From Vibrio sp. S9_S30 (GTDB lineage Bacteria > Pseudomonadota > Gammaproteobacteria > Enterobacterales > Vibrionaceae), in the NCBI RefSeq assembly GCF_014694455.1, contig NZ_JAAUWT010000005.1, positions 62,001 through 126,000 of the forward strand: a stretch of 64,000 bases of DNA, in the 5' to 3' direction. The position numbers and the translations under genes are program-made. Shown piece after piece: positions 8,933 to 17,041 of the stretch. Under the pieces are notes generated by a model. The model had not been told where the DNA came from, did no database searches, and worked only from the letters and a program-made list of their open reading frames with translations. Numbering within the stretch: position 1 is the first letter of the stretch; each line of letters begins with the position of its first letter.

Positions 8933-9186
8933 AAAGACAGAGCTCGATATAGAAGATTATTTGGAGAAGCTAATCCGAGAGGATAGGGATAACGACATTT
9001 TCTGTAAACAATAAATGGAAGTAAGTTAACAGAAATAATGAAATAAATTATTGCAAGATATTTCTATTCAATGTAGGAATCAAATGATTTATTTATTGGC
9101 TCATTAATCATTGCTTTAAACCTAAGGTTTGTTTTTGAGGTGTGTTTTACTTATCAATCAACTCACTGTGTGTGGTTTTAAGTTGG

Positions 9187-9456
9187 ATGCAGGTACCAAT
9201 ACGACATTTGTTGTCACTTCTCTACGGTAAAAATGACGATTTTGAGCTGATTTTGCTTATTAATGATGAAAGGACATCAAAAATTAAAATTAATAAAAAC
9301 AAAGCAGTAAGTTATATTGATGGTGGAGTTAGAGACCAGCAGCGAGATAAACTTGCTCGTTTCGATATGGCTATATTTCAAGGCTTTTACCTTGGAATAC
9401 CCGAGATACGTCTACCACAAGAAACTGCAATAAAGGTGAAAAACACTCAACCTTGA
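9187..9456 (+). CDS. Small hypothetical protein (89 residues)
   Basis: I do not recognise this frame. From the ATG at 9187 it gives about 89 residues with a plausible mixed alpha/beta composition (FELILLINDERTSKIKIN, then a stretch ending ARFDMAIFQGFYLGIPEIRLP). There is no signal peptide or membrane segment and no strong ribosome site; an in-frame GTG at 9142 is an alternative start. It lies between the divergent binding-protein operon and the next binding-protein gene. It could be a real small gene, a decayed fragment, or a chance frame. Confidence 0.35.
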   Translation: MQVPIRHLLSLLYGKNDDFELILLINDERTSKIKINKNKAVSYIDGGVRDQQRDKLARFDMAIFQGFYLGIPEIRLPQETAIKVKNTQP

Positions 9457-9549
9457 TAAGTTTGGGGTCGAAATGTATCAAGTTCGTTAATCGCCGAGCT
9501 TTTTAAGGTATATAGTAAACAGTAGGGGAATTATAAAAAGGTAGGTAGA

Positions 9550-10350
9550 ATGAACCGTCTGTACTGGGTCATCAGCCTCTTATTTTCAATCAGTGTTGCA
9601 ACCAACGCCATGGCTGTTAACAAAGTTACTTTGACGTTACCAGCGTTTAGTGACAACGGTCATGCTTACTTTCATGAGCTTTTGGTTGAATCTTTAAAAG
9701 CTCAGGGGATCGAGCTGAATATTGTTACTCCATCGAAGCATACTCCTCAGAAACGTATTGTACATATGCTGAATAAAAATCAGCTTTCTGTGTACTGGTT
9801 GGTTAAAACGCCAGAACGCAACGCCAAATACCACGTAATTGATGTCCCGTTAACAGAAGGCATGATTGGGCAGCGAGTGCTACTCATTCCAAAGGGGGCT
9901 CAAGCTCGATACGATAAAATTACCACGTTAGAAGAGCTTCAAAAATTGGGGGTGGTCGCCGGTCTGGGGGCAAATTGGTACGATATTGATGTCTGGAAAG
10001 CCAATAAGCTTCCTTATCATGTAAAGGATGGTGAGTGGAGAGAATTGTACGAAATGCTGAACATAGAAGGGGGAGTAAATTACTTCCCCAGAGGCATGCA
10101 TGAGGTTGTTGCCGAAGCCAAATCTCAACCCCAATTAAGCATCGAAAAGAACCTGATACTAAAGTATGATCGTAATATGGTGTTCTATATGAGCGAATTG
10201 TCGTTAGAACATAAATTGCTGATTGAAAGAGCATTGAAGCATGCAAAAGAGAGTGGTTTAATAAAGAGGCTTATAGATAAGCATTGGAAAGACACGTTAA
10301 AAACCATAAAACTTGAAGGTCGGACAATTATAGAGCTGACCTCACCATAA
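9550..10350 (+). CDS. Periplasmic solute-binding protein (family 3-like), orphan
   Basis: A 266-residue exported protein with a signal peptide (VISLLFSISVATNAMA). The body reads as a type 2 periplasmic binding protein: early strand VTLTLPAFSDNGHAYFHELL, a middle segment L-T-T-L-E-E-L-Q-K-L-G-like in 'ITTLEELQKLGVVAGLG', and a C-terminal helix before the end. It lacks clear amino-acid-binding signatures. No transporter genes accompany it, and the next gene, 18 bases on, encodes another such protein. A role in signalling (feeding a chemoreceptor or cyclase) is as likely as transport. The ligand is unknown. Confidence 0.7.
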   Translation: MNRLYWVISLLFSISVATNAMAVNKVTLTLPAFSDNGHAYFHELLVESLKAQGIELNIVTPSKHTPQKRIVHMLNKNQLSVYWLVKTPERNAKYHVIDVPLTEGMIGQRVLLIPKGAQARYDKITTLEELQKLGVVAGLGANWYDIDVWKANKLPYHVKDGEWRELYEMLNIEGGVNYFPRGMHEVVAEAKSQPQLSIEKNLILKYDRNMVFYMSELSLEHKLLIERALKHAKESGLIKRLIDKHWKDTLKTIKLEGRTIIELTSP

Positions 10351-10368
10351 CAGTTAGTTGCTAGTAAA

Positions 10369-11133
10369 ATGAATCTAAAATTTAAGAGGCTTTGGCTGGG
10401 CTGCATGCTTACTGCTGCCTCAGTTTTGCCATGTTATTCAGTTGCAGACTCTGTACGATTAACATCCCTATATTGGCCTCCCTATACGGGAGAGCATCTT
10501 GCTGAACAGGGCGCCAGCGTTGCTGTGGCCAAAGCGGCTTTTGCTGCTATGGGTCACCAGCTTATCGTTGAGTTTTATCCTTGGAATCGAGCGGTATCTC
10601 TTGCCCGATCCAATGACCGATACGCAGGTTATTTCCCAGCTTACTATTTTAGGACCAATAAATTGCTATTCTCCGACAAAATGGGCAGTGGCATGTTGGG
10701 ATTTGTAGAGCAAAGAAGCAAGCCTATTAAATGGCGCGCTTTAACCGATTTAATTCCTTATAAGATAGGCGTTGTAAATGGGTACAGAAACACCATGGAA
10801 TTTGATGACATGGTGCAAAGTGGTCAACTATTGGCTGTGTCTGTTCTCACGGACAAACAGAGTGTACTCAAAGTAGCGGATGCGCAATTAGACGTTGCCG
10901 TGATTGATGAAAATGTTTTGAAGTTTCTTAAGCTTTATGATGACGATGTTGCGAAAGTGAAAGACAAAATTCAGATGAATACAAAACCCTTGGTCAATAA
11001 ACATTTATATATTGCCTTTAACCGAGGGGAGCAAGGAGAAAAATGGTTGGAGATTTTTAACCGTGGGCTTGCAAAAATAGACGCCGATAAAATCATGACG
11101 ACATACATGAAGCAGCATTTCGAAAACGAATGA
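10369..11133 (+). CDS. Periplasmic solute-binding protein (SBP_bac_3 type), orphan
   Basis: A 254-residue exported protein: signal peptide LGCMLTAASVLPCYSVA, then the SBP family 3 opening LTSLYWPPYTGEHLAEQG, where the W-P-P-Y motif is typical of amino-acid-like binders in marine proteobacteria. Later features include FYPWNRAVSLA, GYFPAYYFRTNKLLFS and a C-terminal helix MTTYMKQHF. It follows the previous binding-protein gene by 18 bases, probably as an operon. No ABC permease or ATPase is nearby. The ligand is unknown; polar amino acid or related is a guess from family only. Confidence 0.82.
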   Translation: MNLKFKRLWLGCMLTAASVLPCYSVADSVRLTSLYWPPYTGEHLAEQGASVAVAKAAFAAMGHQLIVEFYPWNRAVSLARSNDRYAGYFPAYYFRTNKLLFSDKMGSGMLGFVEQRSKPIKWRALTDLIPYKIGVVNGYRNTMEFDDMVQSGQLLAVSVLTDKQSVLKVADAQLDVAVIDENVLKFLKLYDDDVAKVKDKIQMNTKPLVNKHLYIAFNRGEQGEKWLEIFNRGLAKIDADKIMTTYMKQHFENE

Positions 11134-11158
11134 TCTCCGCCTTTGGTTAGATACCCCA

Positions 11159-11671
11159 CTATAAGCTTACGAAAGCAAAAAATGCAGAGCTCATTGTTAT
11201 CGGAATTCCATAGGCTATTCCATTTTCTCGAATAGCCTGAATGCTCCGATATCGCATCAACATGACCACAATTTGAACCCCTCCGAGCATACACATCGCA
11301 AGAACAGCAATGGCGAGAAATTCGGGTCTAATACCAAGAGCATAAGCGGCTAAAAGCTTGGTATCACCTCCTCCCCAAATGCCAATAATGGTAGCGATAA
11401 AGCCAACAATAAAAACCAAAGCAGCATAGGGCAATGATTCGAGAGCAAAACCACTAATCAATGCCAAAGCAATAGAAATAAAACCAATGATGATGGAGTA
11501 TTGGTTGGGGATGATTCTATGACGTACGTCTGAAAGGCATGCGGCAAAACCAGTCGTTAAAAGCCCTAAAAAGAGCACCAGTTGAATTATGGTTTCTACG
11601 TTCATGCGACGGAGTATATAAATACTCAAGCAACAAAGTACAGTAAAAACAATCGTAAAAGACCAATCCAT
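11159..11671 (-). CDS. Type IV prepilin peptidase, A24 family (CpaA/TadV-like), orphan
   Basis: A small polytopic inner-membrane aspartic peptidase. Both catalytic aspartate motifs are visible: S-D-V-R-H-R-I-I-P-N and the later GGGDTKLLAA (G-x-G-D). The N-terminal methylase domain of full-length PilD is absent, as in CpaA/TadV proteins. The start is uncertain: ATG at 11671 gives 170 residues, ATG at 11605 gives 148, and one at 11755 gives 198, none with a strong ribosome site. It normally processes Flp/Tad pilins, but no tad or flp gene lies in the window. Confidence 0.8.
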   Translation of the reverse strand: MDWSFTIVFTVLCCLSIYILRRMNVETIIQLVLFLGLLTTGFAACLSDVRHRIIPNQYSIIIGFISIALALISGFALESLPYAALVFIVGFIATIIGIWGGGDTKLLAAYALGIRPEFLAIAVLAMCMLGGVQIVVMLMRYRSIQAIRENGIAYGIPITMSSAFFAFVSL

Positions 11672-11812
11672 TCTAGCGACTTGTGCTGACTTGGGTATAA
11701 TCAGATCGCGTTGGTGAAAATGAAGAAGGTCAGCAGTCAACTTACATGTCTTCATTTGAAACTCAGAACAACGGGTTCAACAGGGTATTACAATAAACTA
11801 GAAGGAATGAAT

Positions 11813-12469
11813 ATGCAGAGCGTTGCAATTTTGCTCTTTGTCTTGGTAACGGTATTTCTTGTATACCAAAAATACTTTGCGAAACGCTATGCGCCTATCA
11901 CTTACCCTTATAAGAAGGTCGGAAACTTAATGAGTGGGCCAGAAGTGGCATTTTATAATGCACTGATCGCCGCTGTTGATAACCGCGCTTTCGTATTTGC
12001 AAAAGTTCACATGGCAGACGTATTGATGCCAGCACCAAACAAAGATAAGAAAAAATGGTTGGCGGCATTTAATCGTATTGCGAGAAAACATCTCGACTTT
12101 GTGGTTTGTCGCCCTGGCACACTCGAAGTTTTATGCATTATCGAATTTGATAACGGTAAAGAACTCAATAAAACAAAAGCGGAAAGAGAAAAGCTGCTGA
12201 TGCATGTTTGTAAGACATCGGGCATCCCCCTAATCGGTGCTAATGAAAAGTACGCATACCAAGTAGGAAGATTGAGAAAGGTGTTGGCTGAATACGTGGA
12301 CACTATCGATATTGAACCCGAAGTTAGATTTTGCAAGGAATGTCAATCTCCCATGGTGGTAAAAGTGGGGGTGCAAGGGCCACATAAAGGGAAACGGTAC
12401 TACGCGTGCAGCCGCTATCCGAATTGCAGGCACACAGAAGATTTTATTGAAGAAATTAACTGGTCCTAA
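11813..12469 (+). CDS. DUF2726 protein with C-terminal zinc-finger (topoisomerase-type)
   Basis: A 218-residue protein. An N-terminal membrane helix (VAILLFVLVTVFLVYQKYF) anchors it. A DUF2726 domain follows at about residues 45-155, with the restriction-endonuclease-like pattern LDFVVCRPGTLEVLCIIEFDN (Asp, then Glu-x-Asp). The C-terminus holds a Cys4 finger, C-x2-C ... C-x4-C (CKECQSP and YACSRYPNC), as in the topoisomerase zinc-ribbon family. The start at 11813 is set by AGAAGGA seven bases upstream; upstream in-frame starts lack support. The function is not established; a membrane-tethered nucleic-acid-binding or nuclease-fold role is inferred. Confidence 0.82.
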   Translation: MQSVAILLFVLVTVFLVYQKYFAKRYAPITYPYKKVGNLMSGPEVAFYNALIAAVDNRAFVFAKVHMADVLMPAPNKDKKKWLAAFNRIARKHLDFVVCRPGTLEVLCIIEFDNGKELNKTKAEREKLLMHVCKTSGIPLIGANEKYAYQVGRLRKVLAEYVDTIDIEPEVRFCKECQSPMVVKVGVQGPHKGKRYYACSRYPNCRHTEDFIEEINWS

Positions 12470-12473
12470 TGAG

Positions 12474-12514
12474 TAAAAAAATAACCAGGCTTATTGAGGT
12501 CTGGTTATTTTTTG
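12474..12514. terminator. Bidirectional terminator between convergent genes
   Basis: ATAACCAG (12481-12488) pairs with CTGGTTAT (12501-12508) over a 12-base loop, flanked by an A-tract on the left and a T-tract on the right, so it can serve both directions. The stop codon of the minus-strand gene (12505-12507) lies inside the stem. Confidence 0.8.
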
Positions 12515-13380
12515 CCTTTTACTTGTGACATTGTTATGCCGATGTTAGCAAAGAGAAGAGGCATGGACTTGTCTAAGTTTTCTAAGTCTTCCACCGAAAT
12601 GATGACAACGGCAAGACCATATTGCTGGTATGTTTGGATTTTACGTTCAAATTCGGTTTTCAATTCTACATTCATGTCATTCATGCGTATTTCTAGGTAA
12701 AGGTTCACTCTGGGTAAGTAGAATGAGGACTGAATGTCTTTATCTATGGGGAGTCTTCTGGCGTATGCATGTGCAATACCAGTGAGATACAGCCAATTAT
12801 CTAAATGCATTTCTTCTGTTGTTCGCACATAGTGACCATCTGCACAGTGAAATTTGGCTTCGAATTTTTGTCGGAAATTAGAGTAAGACTTATCGGTCGA
12901 ACGTTGACTCACGTGGCATCCAAGCAATTCTTCTGCGGACGACAATAATCTAGTGTTCACGATAATACTCTTATCCCAAACAACATAGTCAATGTGTGAC
13001 GTTTTGTTATGCCTTTGTTCTGCTCCCATTCTTTTGCCTAAGGTGCTGGCTATCCAGCCGCCATCCGACTTTAAAATCCATCCCAATTCACCAAGTAGTT
13101 GATTGGATTGTTGGGAAGTTAACTTGAGTCGCTCACCGATTTGAGCTGCGGTGAGTTTATCCGCTTTTGGATCATACAAAGGGACATACAAGTCCTCTGG
13201 CCAAACGATATAGCGCCCGTATTGTTTCGATTCTTTATAGTGTCCGCCTTGCGCCTTGCCTATTTCTGTTAATGCCCAGAATTCATCTTCTTTGACGATG
13301 AACTCATATTTTTCTAACGCTTGAAATAAAGCGCCTGCTCTAACATTCAATTTCTCAGCGAGTTTACTAGTTGAAATCAT
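12505..13380 (-). CDS. Hypothetical protein with winged-helix-like N-terminus and possible nuclease-fold C-terminus
   Basis: A 291-residue soluble protein that I do not recognise by name. The N-terminus reads as two similar helix-turn-helix-like segments (MISTSKLAEKLNVRAGALFQ at 1-60 and LTAAQIGERLKLTSQQSNQL at about 74-115). The C-terminal half contains YLPRVNLYLEIRMND, then a Lys-containing helix and YGLAVVIISVEDLENLD, a pattern compatible with a PD-(D/E)XK-type core in which Glu and a later strand are kept. That assignment is inference. The start at 13380 has no good ribosome site. It converges on the DUF2726 gene across a shared terminator. Confidence 0.65.
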   Translation of the reverse strand: MISTSKLAEKLNVRAGALFQALEKYEFIVKEDEFWALTEIGKAQGGHYKESKQYGRYIVWPEDLYVPLYDPKADKLTAAQIGERLKLTSQQSNQLLGELGWILKSDGGWIASTLGKRMGAEQRHNKTSHIDYVVWDKSIIVNTRLLSSAEELLGCHVSQRSTDKSYSNFRQKFEAKFHCADGHYVRTTEEMHLDNWLYLTGIAHAYARRLPIDKDIQSSFYLPRVNLYLEIRMNDMNVELKTEFERKIQTYQQYGLAVVIISVEDLENLDKSMPLLFANIGITMSQVKGKK

Positions 13381-13999
13381 ATCTGTTTATCGGGAAGTCT
13401 ATGAAAGTTCTCATATTGTATACCTAAGTGACCTTCAAGGTGCAGGGTTCAGATCTCTATCTCATCATTCCGTTCATAGAATGAATGGCACTGCTTCGGT
13501 AACCACATTCACATTCTGTCATGTTGGTATGGCAAAACTTGGTGTGGAAAGTGGAATATGTAAAGATTCCTACCTAAAGTAGAGCAAAATCTCAATATGT
13601 CGGGAATCTACAATTTCTGTCCACATATTTGCATGTATTCGTCTGGAAATTTCTCAGTTTACGATACACAGGCTAAAATTATAATTGTCAGGAAGCATAG
13701 GGGCTGCGCTCGATACGATATATGCGCCATTATTTGTACAATGATTTGGTGTTCATGTACCAAAATAGGGTCTTTCCACCAAAGGTGGATTTCTCAAATA
13801 ACGCCAAGATCGTAGGGTCGAGAAGGTCAGTAAGCAAGAAAGGGATGTGCTTTGCCTTCAGCACGGCAGCATATTCAAAGGAGACGACATAAAGCGTTTC
13901 CCTAAGTGGCTGGACAAGCTCGGTGTAGGTGTGGCGATCAGATAGCCACATTTCTGCATCGGGTATGACATAACTTATTACTAGGTTTGAATACATACT
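13381..13999. other. 620-bp region with little coding evidence
   Basis: There is no recognisable gene from 13381 to about 13730. From 13730 to 13996 a minus-strand frame of 88 codons is listed separately with low confidence. Two short inverted repeats are visible: TTTGGT/ACCAAA around 13745-13763 and TCCACC-AAA-GGTGGA at 13775-13789. No clear promoter or terminator was found. Confidence 0.6.
13730..13996 (-). CDS. Doubtful small hypothetical protein (88 residues)
   Basis: A frame with protein-like composition (e.g. VQPLRETLYVVSFEYAAVLK) but no recognised family. Its ATG would lie three bases from the divergent ATG of the next gene, leaving each ribosome site inside the other gene, and neither site is strong. 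An internal Met at 13951 is another possible start. It could be a remnant of a larger gene. Confidence 0.3.
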   Translation of the reverse strand: MYSNLVISYVIPDAEMWLSDRHTYTELVQPLRETLYVVSFEYAAVLKAKHIPFLLTDLLDPTILALFEKSTFGGKTLFWYMNTKSLYK

Positions 14000-14359
14000 A
14001 TGTCCGTATCTAAAGTAGAAACTATCGATATCGAACAGATGAACATTTCAGCGTGCTTTTTTGAAAAGCGTGATTTGTGGAAGAACAAACAATTAAAACA
14101 AGGAAGCAAGCCACTTTTTGATTTCTGCCTTGATTGTGGTATCCGTTTTGACCATTTAGTTGAAGCAGGAATCATAGAGAGAAAGGAAGCATCAGATAGT
14201 ACATCGATATCGGATTATCAGTTAACTGCCAAAGGGGGCGAATTTCTGGTTGCTGAATATGAAAGCTTTTGGGTTGTCAGGTCAAAGCTAGAAGCGCTGG
14301 ATGAGTTTGTAGAGCGATATATTCACGATATGCTAGCTAGTCGTCTGTCTAGTGGCTGA
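14000..14359 (+). CDS. Hypothetical protein, possible winged-helix domain
   Basis: A 119-residue soluble protein. The central part (FDHLVEAGIIERKEA, then SISDYQLTAKGGEFLVAEYE) has the helix-wing look of a small winged-helix module, with YxLTxKG typical of the wing of MarR/PadR-like domains. The C-terminus is a helix (LEALDEFVERYIHDML). No ligand-binding part is seen. The ribosome site before the ATG at 14000 is weak. It could be a small regulator; the function is unknown. Confidence 0.5.
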   Translation: MSVSKVETIDIEQMNISACFFEKRDLWKNKQLKQGSKPLFDFCLDCGIRFDHLVEAGIIERKEASDSTSISDYQLTAKGGEFLVAEYESFWVVRSKLEALDEFVERYIHDMLASRLSSG

Positions 14360-14444
14360 AGGTTAGTTTAGTGTATGAATTTTGCCCCTGTCTATCCTCT
14401 TTCTGAGGAAGCATTTCCAACCCTTAACGTATTGTGGGATAGCT

Positions 14445-14816
14445 GTGCCTCGATTAATTTTAGTTCGTGGTTTACCTGGTTCTGGGAAATCAACTTACGC
14501 CAAGTCTTTATCTATCCACCATGTGGAAGCGGATATGTATTTTGTCAATCAACAAGGCACCTATCAATTCAACCCGGATGAACTTCAGCAAGCCCATAGA
14601 TGGTGCCAAGAGCAAACCGAGCATGTGCTAAAAGAAGGTCGGGATGTTGTGGTTTCCAATACATTTGTTGAGCGCTGGGAAATGAACCCCTATCTCAATA
14701 TGGCTTCGCAGTTAAATGCAAATGTTGAAATCGTTGTTTGTAATGGGAATTTCACTTCGGTACACGATGTACCTAGCCGCACCGTTAAGAAAATGAAATT
14801 CAAATGGCAAGATTAA
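14445..14816 (+). CDS. P-loop ATPase/kinase-like protein (AAA_33 type)
   Basis: A small protein of about 123 residues. The Walker A motif LVRGLPGSGKST opens it directly, as is usual for the polynucleotide kinase-like or zeta-toxin-like AAA_33 group. A later segment (EGRDVVVSNTFVERWEMNPY) matches the Walker-B/lid region of NEDD4-binding-protein-2-like kinases. I set the start at the GTG at 14445 because the domain begins there; TTG at 14382 would add 21 residues. An ATP-dependent phosphotransferase role on a nucleic acid or small molecule is inferred. A long hairpin lies 45 bases after the stop. Confidence 0.65.
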   Translation: MPRLILVRGLPGSGKSTYAKSLSIHHVEADMYFVNQQGTYQFNPDELQQAHRWCQEQTEHVLKEGRDVVVSNTFVERWEMNPYLNMASQLNANVEIVVCNGNFTSVHDVPSRTVKKMKFKWQD

Positions 14817-14860
14817 CAGGCTAGGGTGTTGCACGTGCCTATAGTTATGCTTGTTTGGAA

Positions 14861-14887
14861 TACAACAGCACCGTATGTGCTGTTGTA
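14861..14887. other. 11-bp perfect hairpin without T-tract
   Basis: TACAACAGCAC (14861-14871) pairs perfectly with GTGCTGTTGTA (14877-14887) over a CGTAT loop. It lies between convergent genes, but neither flank has a T-run, so it may be a transcript-stabilising hairpin or a weak terminator. Confidence 0.7.
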
Positions 14888-14939
14888 GAATATCCGCCAA
14901 TAGGTGTAATACGTGTCTATTTCGTGGTTAGGGAAAACG

Positions 14940-16046
14940 CTATGACGATAAGTGCTTTACCAAAAAACGTGTGATATCCACCATGTCTTCGACTTTAATG
15001 CATTCCTCAGTAGTGTGCACCTTTGCCATGCCAGTAGACAGGTTCAAGGCTTTCAAGCCTCTACTGTTAAAGATATTAGCGTCACTCCCGCCTCCTGTAG
15101 ACTTTGTTTTTGCTCTGATACCAATTGATTCAAAGCTTGATTTAATCGAAGACACATGATCATCATCGTCGCTTATATTGTACGCGTTATACGCGCGACT
15201 AGACTCAATGCTCACTGAAGCACCATGTTTTTGTGCCGCTTGCATAAAGGTGTCTTCCATATGCTTAACTTGCTTCGCCAGCTTTTCATCATCTAGCGAT
15301 CTTGCTTCGGCTTCTATATAGATTTCGGGCATCACAATATTGGTTGCTTGACCGCCAAACACCACACCAATATTTGCGGTCGTTTCGAAGTCAATTCGAG
15401 AGAGTGTCATGTTAGAAATGGCTTCAGAGGCAACCACCATTGCGTTAATCCCTTCTTCTGGCGCCAGACCCGCATGCGCAGGTTTACCTTTTATGGTTAC
15501 TTTTAAGTTCTGCTGACCAGGAGCCTGAGTCGTAATTGTGCCAATGGGACCACCGGAATCTAAAACGATGGCGTATTCAGACTCTATGCTATCAAGTTCG
15601 AATTGCCTTGAACCATGAAGCCCACCTTCTTCATGAACGGTAAATGCCACCTCGATAGTCTGATGGGGTAAGGCATTCTCTTGTAGTGTTCTAACCGCTT
15701 CAAATAATACCGCGATTCCAGATTTATCATCACCACCTAAAATGGTATTTCCAGCGCTTCGAATCACACCGTTTTCGAGAACCGGTACAATTCCGTTCCC
15801 AGGAGCGACGGTGTCTAAATGCGAACTCACTAGAATACTGCCCACGAGCGTTCCTTTTAGTTTGCCATAAACATTGAATCCGTTAGAAATATCTTCAGTA
15901 ACGGCTTGTCTTTTCACTTCAAATCCCAACTGACCGAGTTGTTCGGAAACCGTTTCAGCCATTTGTTTTTCATTTCTAGATTCGCTGTCGATTTTGATTA
16001 ATGACATGAAATGTTCGACAAGCCTTTGTTGGTTTACTTGTGGCAT
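14940..16046 (-). CDS. M20 family metallopeptidase (PepT-like)
   Basis: A 368-residue cytosolic di-zinc aminopeptidase-type protein, close to the size of the peptidase T-like group. Zinc and catalytic motifs are in order: S-S-H-L-D-T-V-A-P near residue 76, G-G-D-D-K-S-G near 107, H-E-E-G-G near 142, L-D-S-G-G near 163, with the dimerisation insert between and the C-terminal GGSDANIFNSRG. It probably cleaves di- or tripeptides. The start has an AGAGG ribosome site. It is a single gene, divergent from the SH3 protein downstream on the map. Confidence 0.88.
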   Translation of the reverse strand: MPQVNQQRLVEHFMSLIKIDSESRNEKQMAETVSEQLGQLGFEVKRQAVTEDISNGFNVYGKLKGTLVGSILVSSHLDTVAPGNGIVPVLENGVIRSAGNTILGGDDKSGIAVLFEAVRTLQENALPHQTIEVAFTVHEEGGLHGSRQFELDSIESEYAIVLDSGGPIGTITTQAPGQQNLKVTIKGKPAHAGLAPEEGINAMVVASEAISNMTLSRIDFETTANIGVVFGGQATNIVMPEIYIEAEARSLDDEKLAKQVKHMEDTFMQAAQKHGASVSIESSRAYNAYNISDDDDHVSSIKSSFESIGIRAKTKSTGGGSDANIFNSRGLKALNLSTGMAKVHTTEECIKVEDMVDITRFLVKHLSS

Positions 16047-16278
16047 GAGACCTCTGTAATTGGTTAAGGATGGAAAAGGGGAGGTGACTAAGCGCTCGAC
16101 GTGTTTTCTTCGAACCTACTTTTACGGAATGCGTAGGTCGCCTTCCAAAGTCACATTTAAATCAGAACATTACATTAAATCTCTTTATTGTAAGGATGCT
16201 TCAGATCAAAGTGACTCCGGATAGTCAATGTCAAACAAACACTGCTATCCTGTAAAGACGTTGTGTAGGGACATAAAA

Positions 16279-16944
16279 ATGAAAAAACTGTTGTTATTGG
16301 TTTTACTGGGGCTAGGTGGCGGCGGGGCTTATTACTATTTTGTGATGATGCCACAAGCTATGGTGGCGACAGACAGAGTAGCCAAAGTGGAAGAGAAAAA
16401 AAACGATTTCGATGGCGCAATGGTGGATCTCGAAAAAAAAGAAAACCTAGCCACAATTGAATTGGGTGAATATTACGTTTCGTCTAGCAGCTTAAATGTG
16501 AGACGTGAACCCGATACAGATGCGTTGATTTCTCGTGTTCTGGATATTGGCGATAAAGTCAATGTGTTGGAGTCAAACCAAGGTTGGGCACGCATCGCTG
16601 AATATAATGAGTACGGTGATGGTGAGTTCGCTCAGTGGATCTCTGAACAATTTCTCTCTTCCACTGTCCCTGAAAATCTTAATGAAGTGCGCTCAGGACG
16701 TACAGAGATAGCGATCAAAGGATCCGACAATTTTTTGATCCACCGAGAGTTGTTTCTGTCGGTATCTCAAGATCTGATAAACGATGGAGTATGCACGAAT
16801 GGCGATTTTCAAGAAGTAGGAGGATGGCTTAAGTCGGTGGTTTATCATCCTCGAGACGTCTACTACACCTACTGTGGTGGAATAGAAAGAGAACATAAAT
16901 TATATCTCGATGCAGAAAATGGCGAACTCTTAAATGTTAAATAG
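16279..16944 (+). CDS. Membrane-anchored SH3-domain protein
   Basis: A 221-residue protein. An N-terminal hydrophobic segment (LLLLVLLGLGGGGAYYYF) should anchor or export it. A bacterial SH3 domain follows at about residues 74-130 (YYVSSSSLNVRREPDTDA, then VNVLESNQGWARI), a module that often binds cell wall. The C-terminal 90 residues, with two Cys that may pair (GVCTNG and TYCGG), are not recognised. I use the ATG at 16279, which has an AGGGAC ribosome site; an in-frame ATG at 16228 would add 17 residues ahead of the hydrophobic segment. The function is unknown, likely envelope. Confidence 0.72.
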   Translation: MKKLLLLVLLGLGGGGAYYYFVMMPQAMVATDRVAKVEEKKNDFDGAMVDLEKKENLATIELGEYYVSSSSLNVRREPDTDALISRVLDIGDKVNVLESNQGWARIAEYNEYGDGEFAQWISEQFLSSTVPENLNEVRSGRTEIAIKGSDNFLIHRELFLSVSQDLINDGVCTNGDFQEVGGWLKSVVYHPRDVYYTYCGGIEREHKLYLDAENGELLNVK

Positions 16945-17041
16945 TTGTAATGTTATCTGAGGGGGTGGCTACAAAAATTTACGACTATATTTTCATCCTA
17001 ATCATCTGTTTTTAAATAAAATAACTTCCATTACGCATGCG

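Noticed and set aside
11813..14900. Established defence system
   Set aside because: No recognisable restriction, toxin-antitoxin pair, CBASS, retron or other known defence signature; the nuclease-like folds alone do not suffice.
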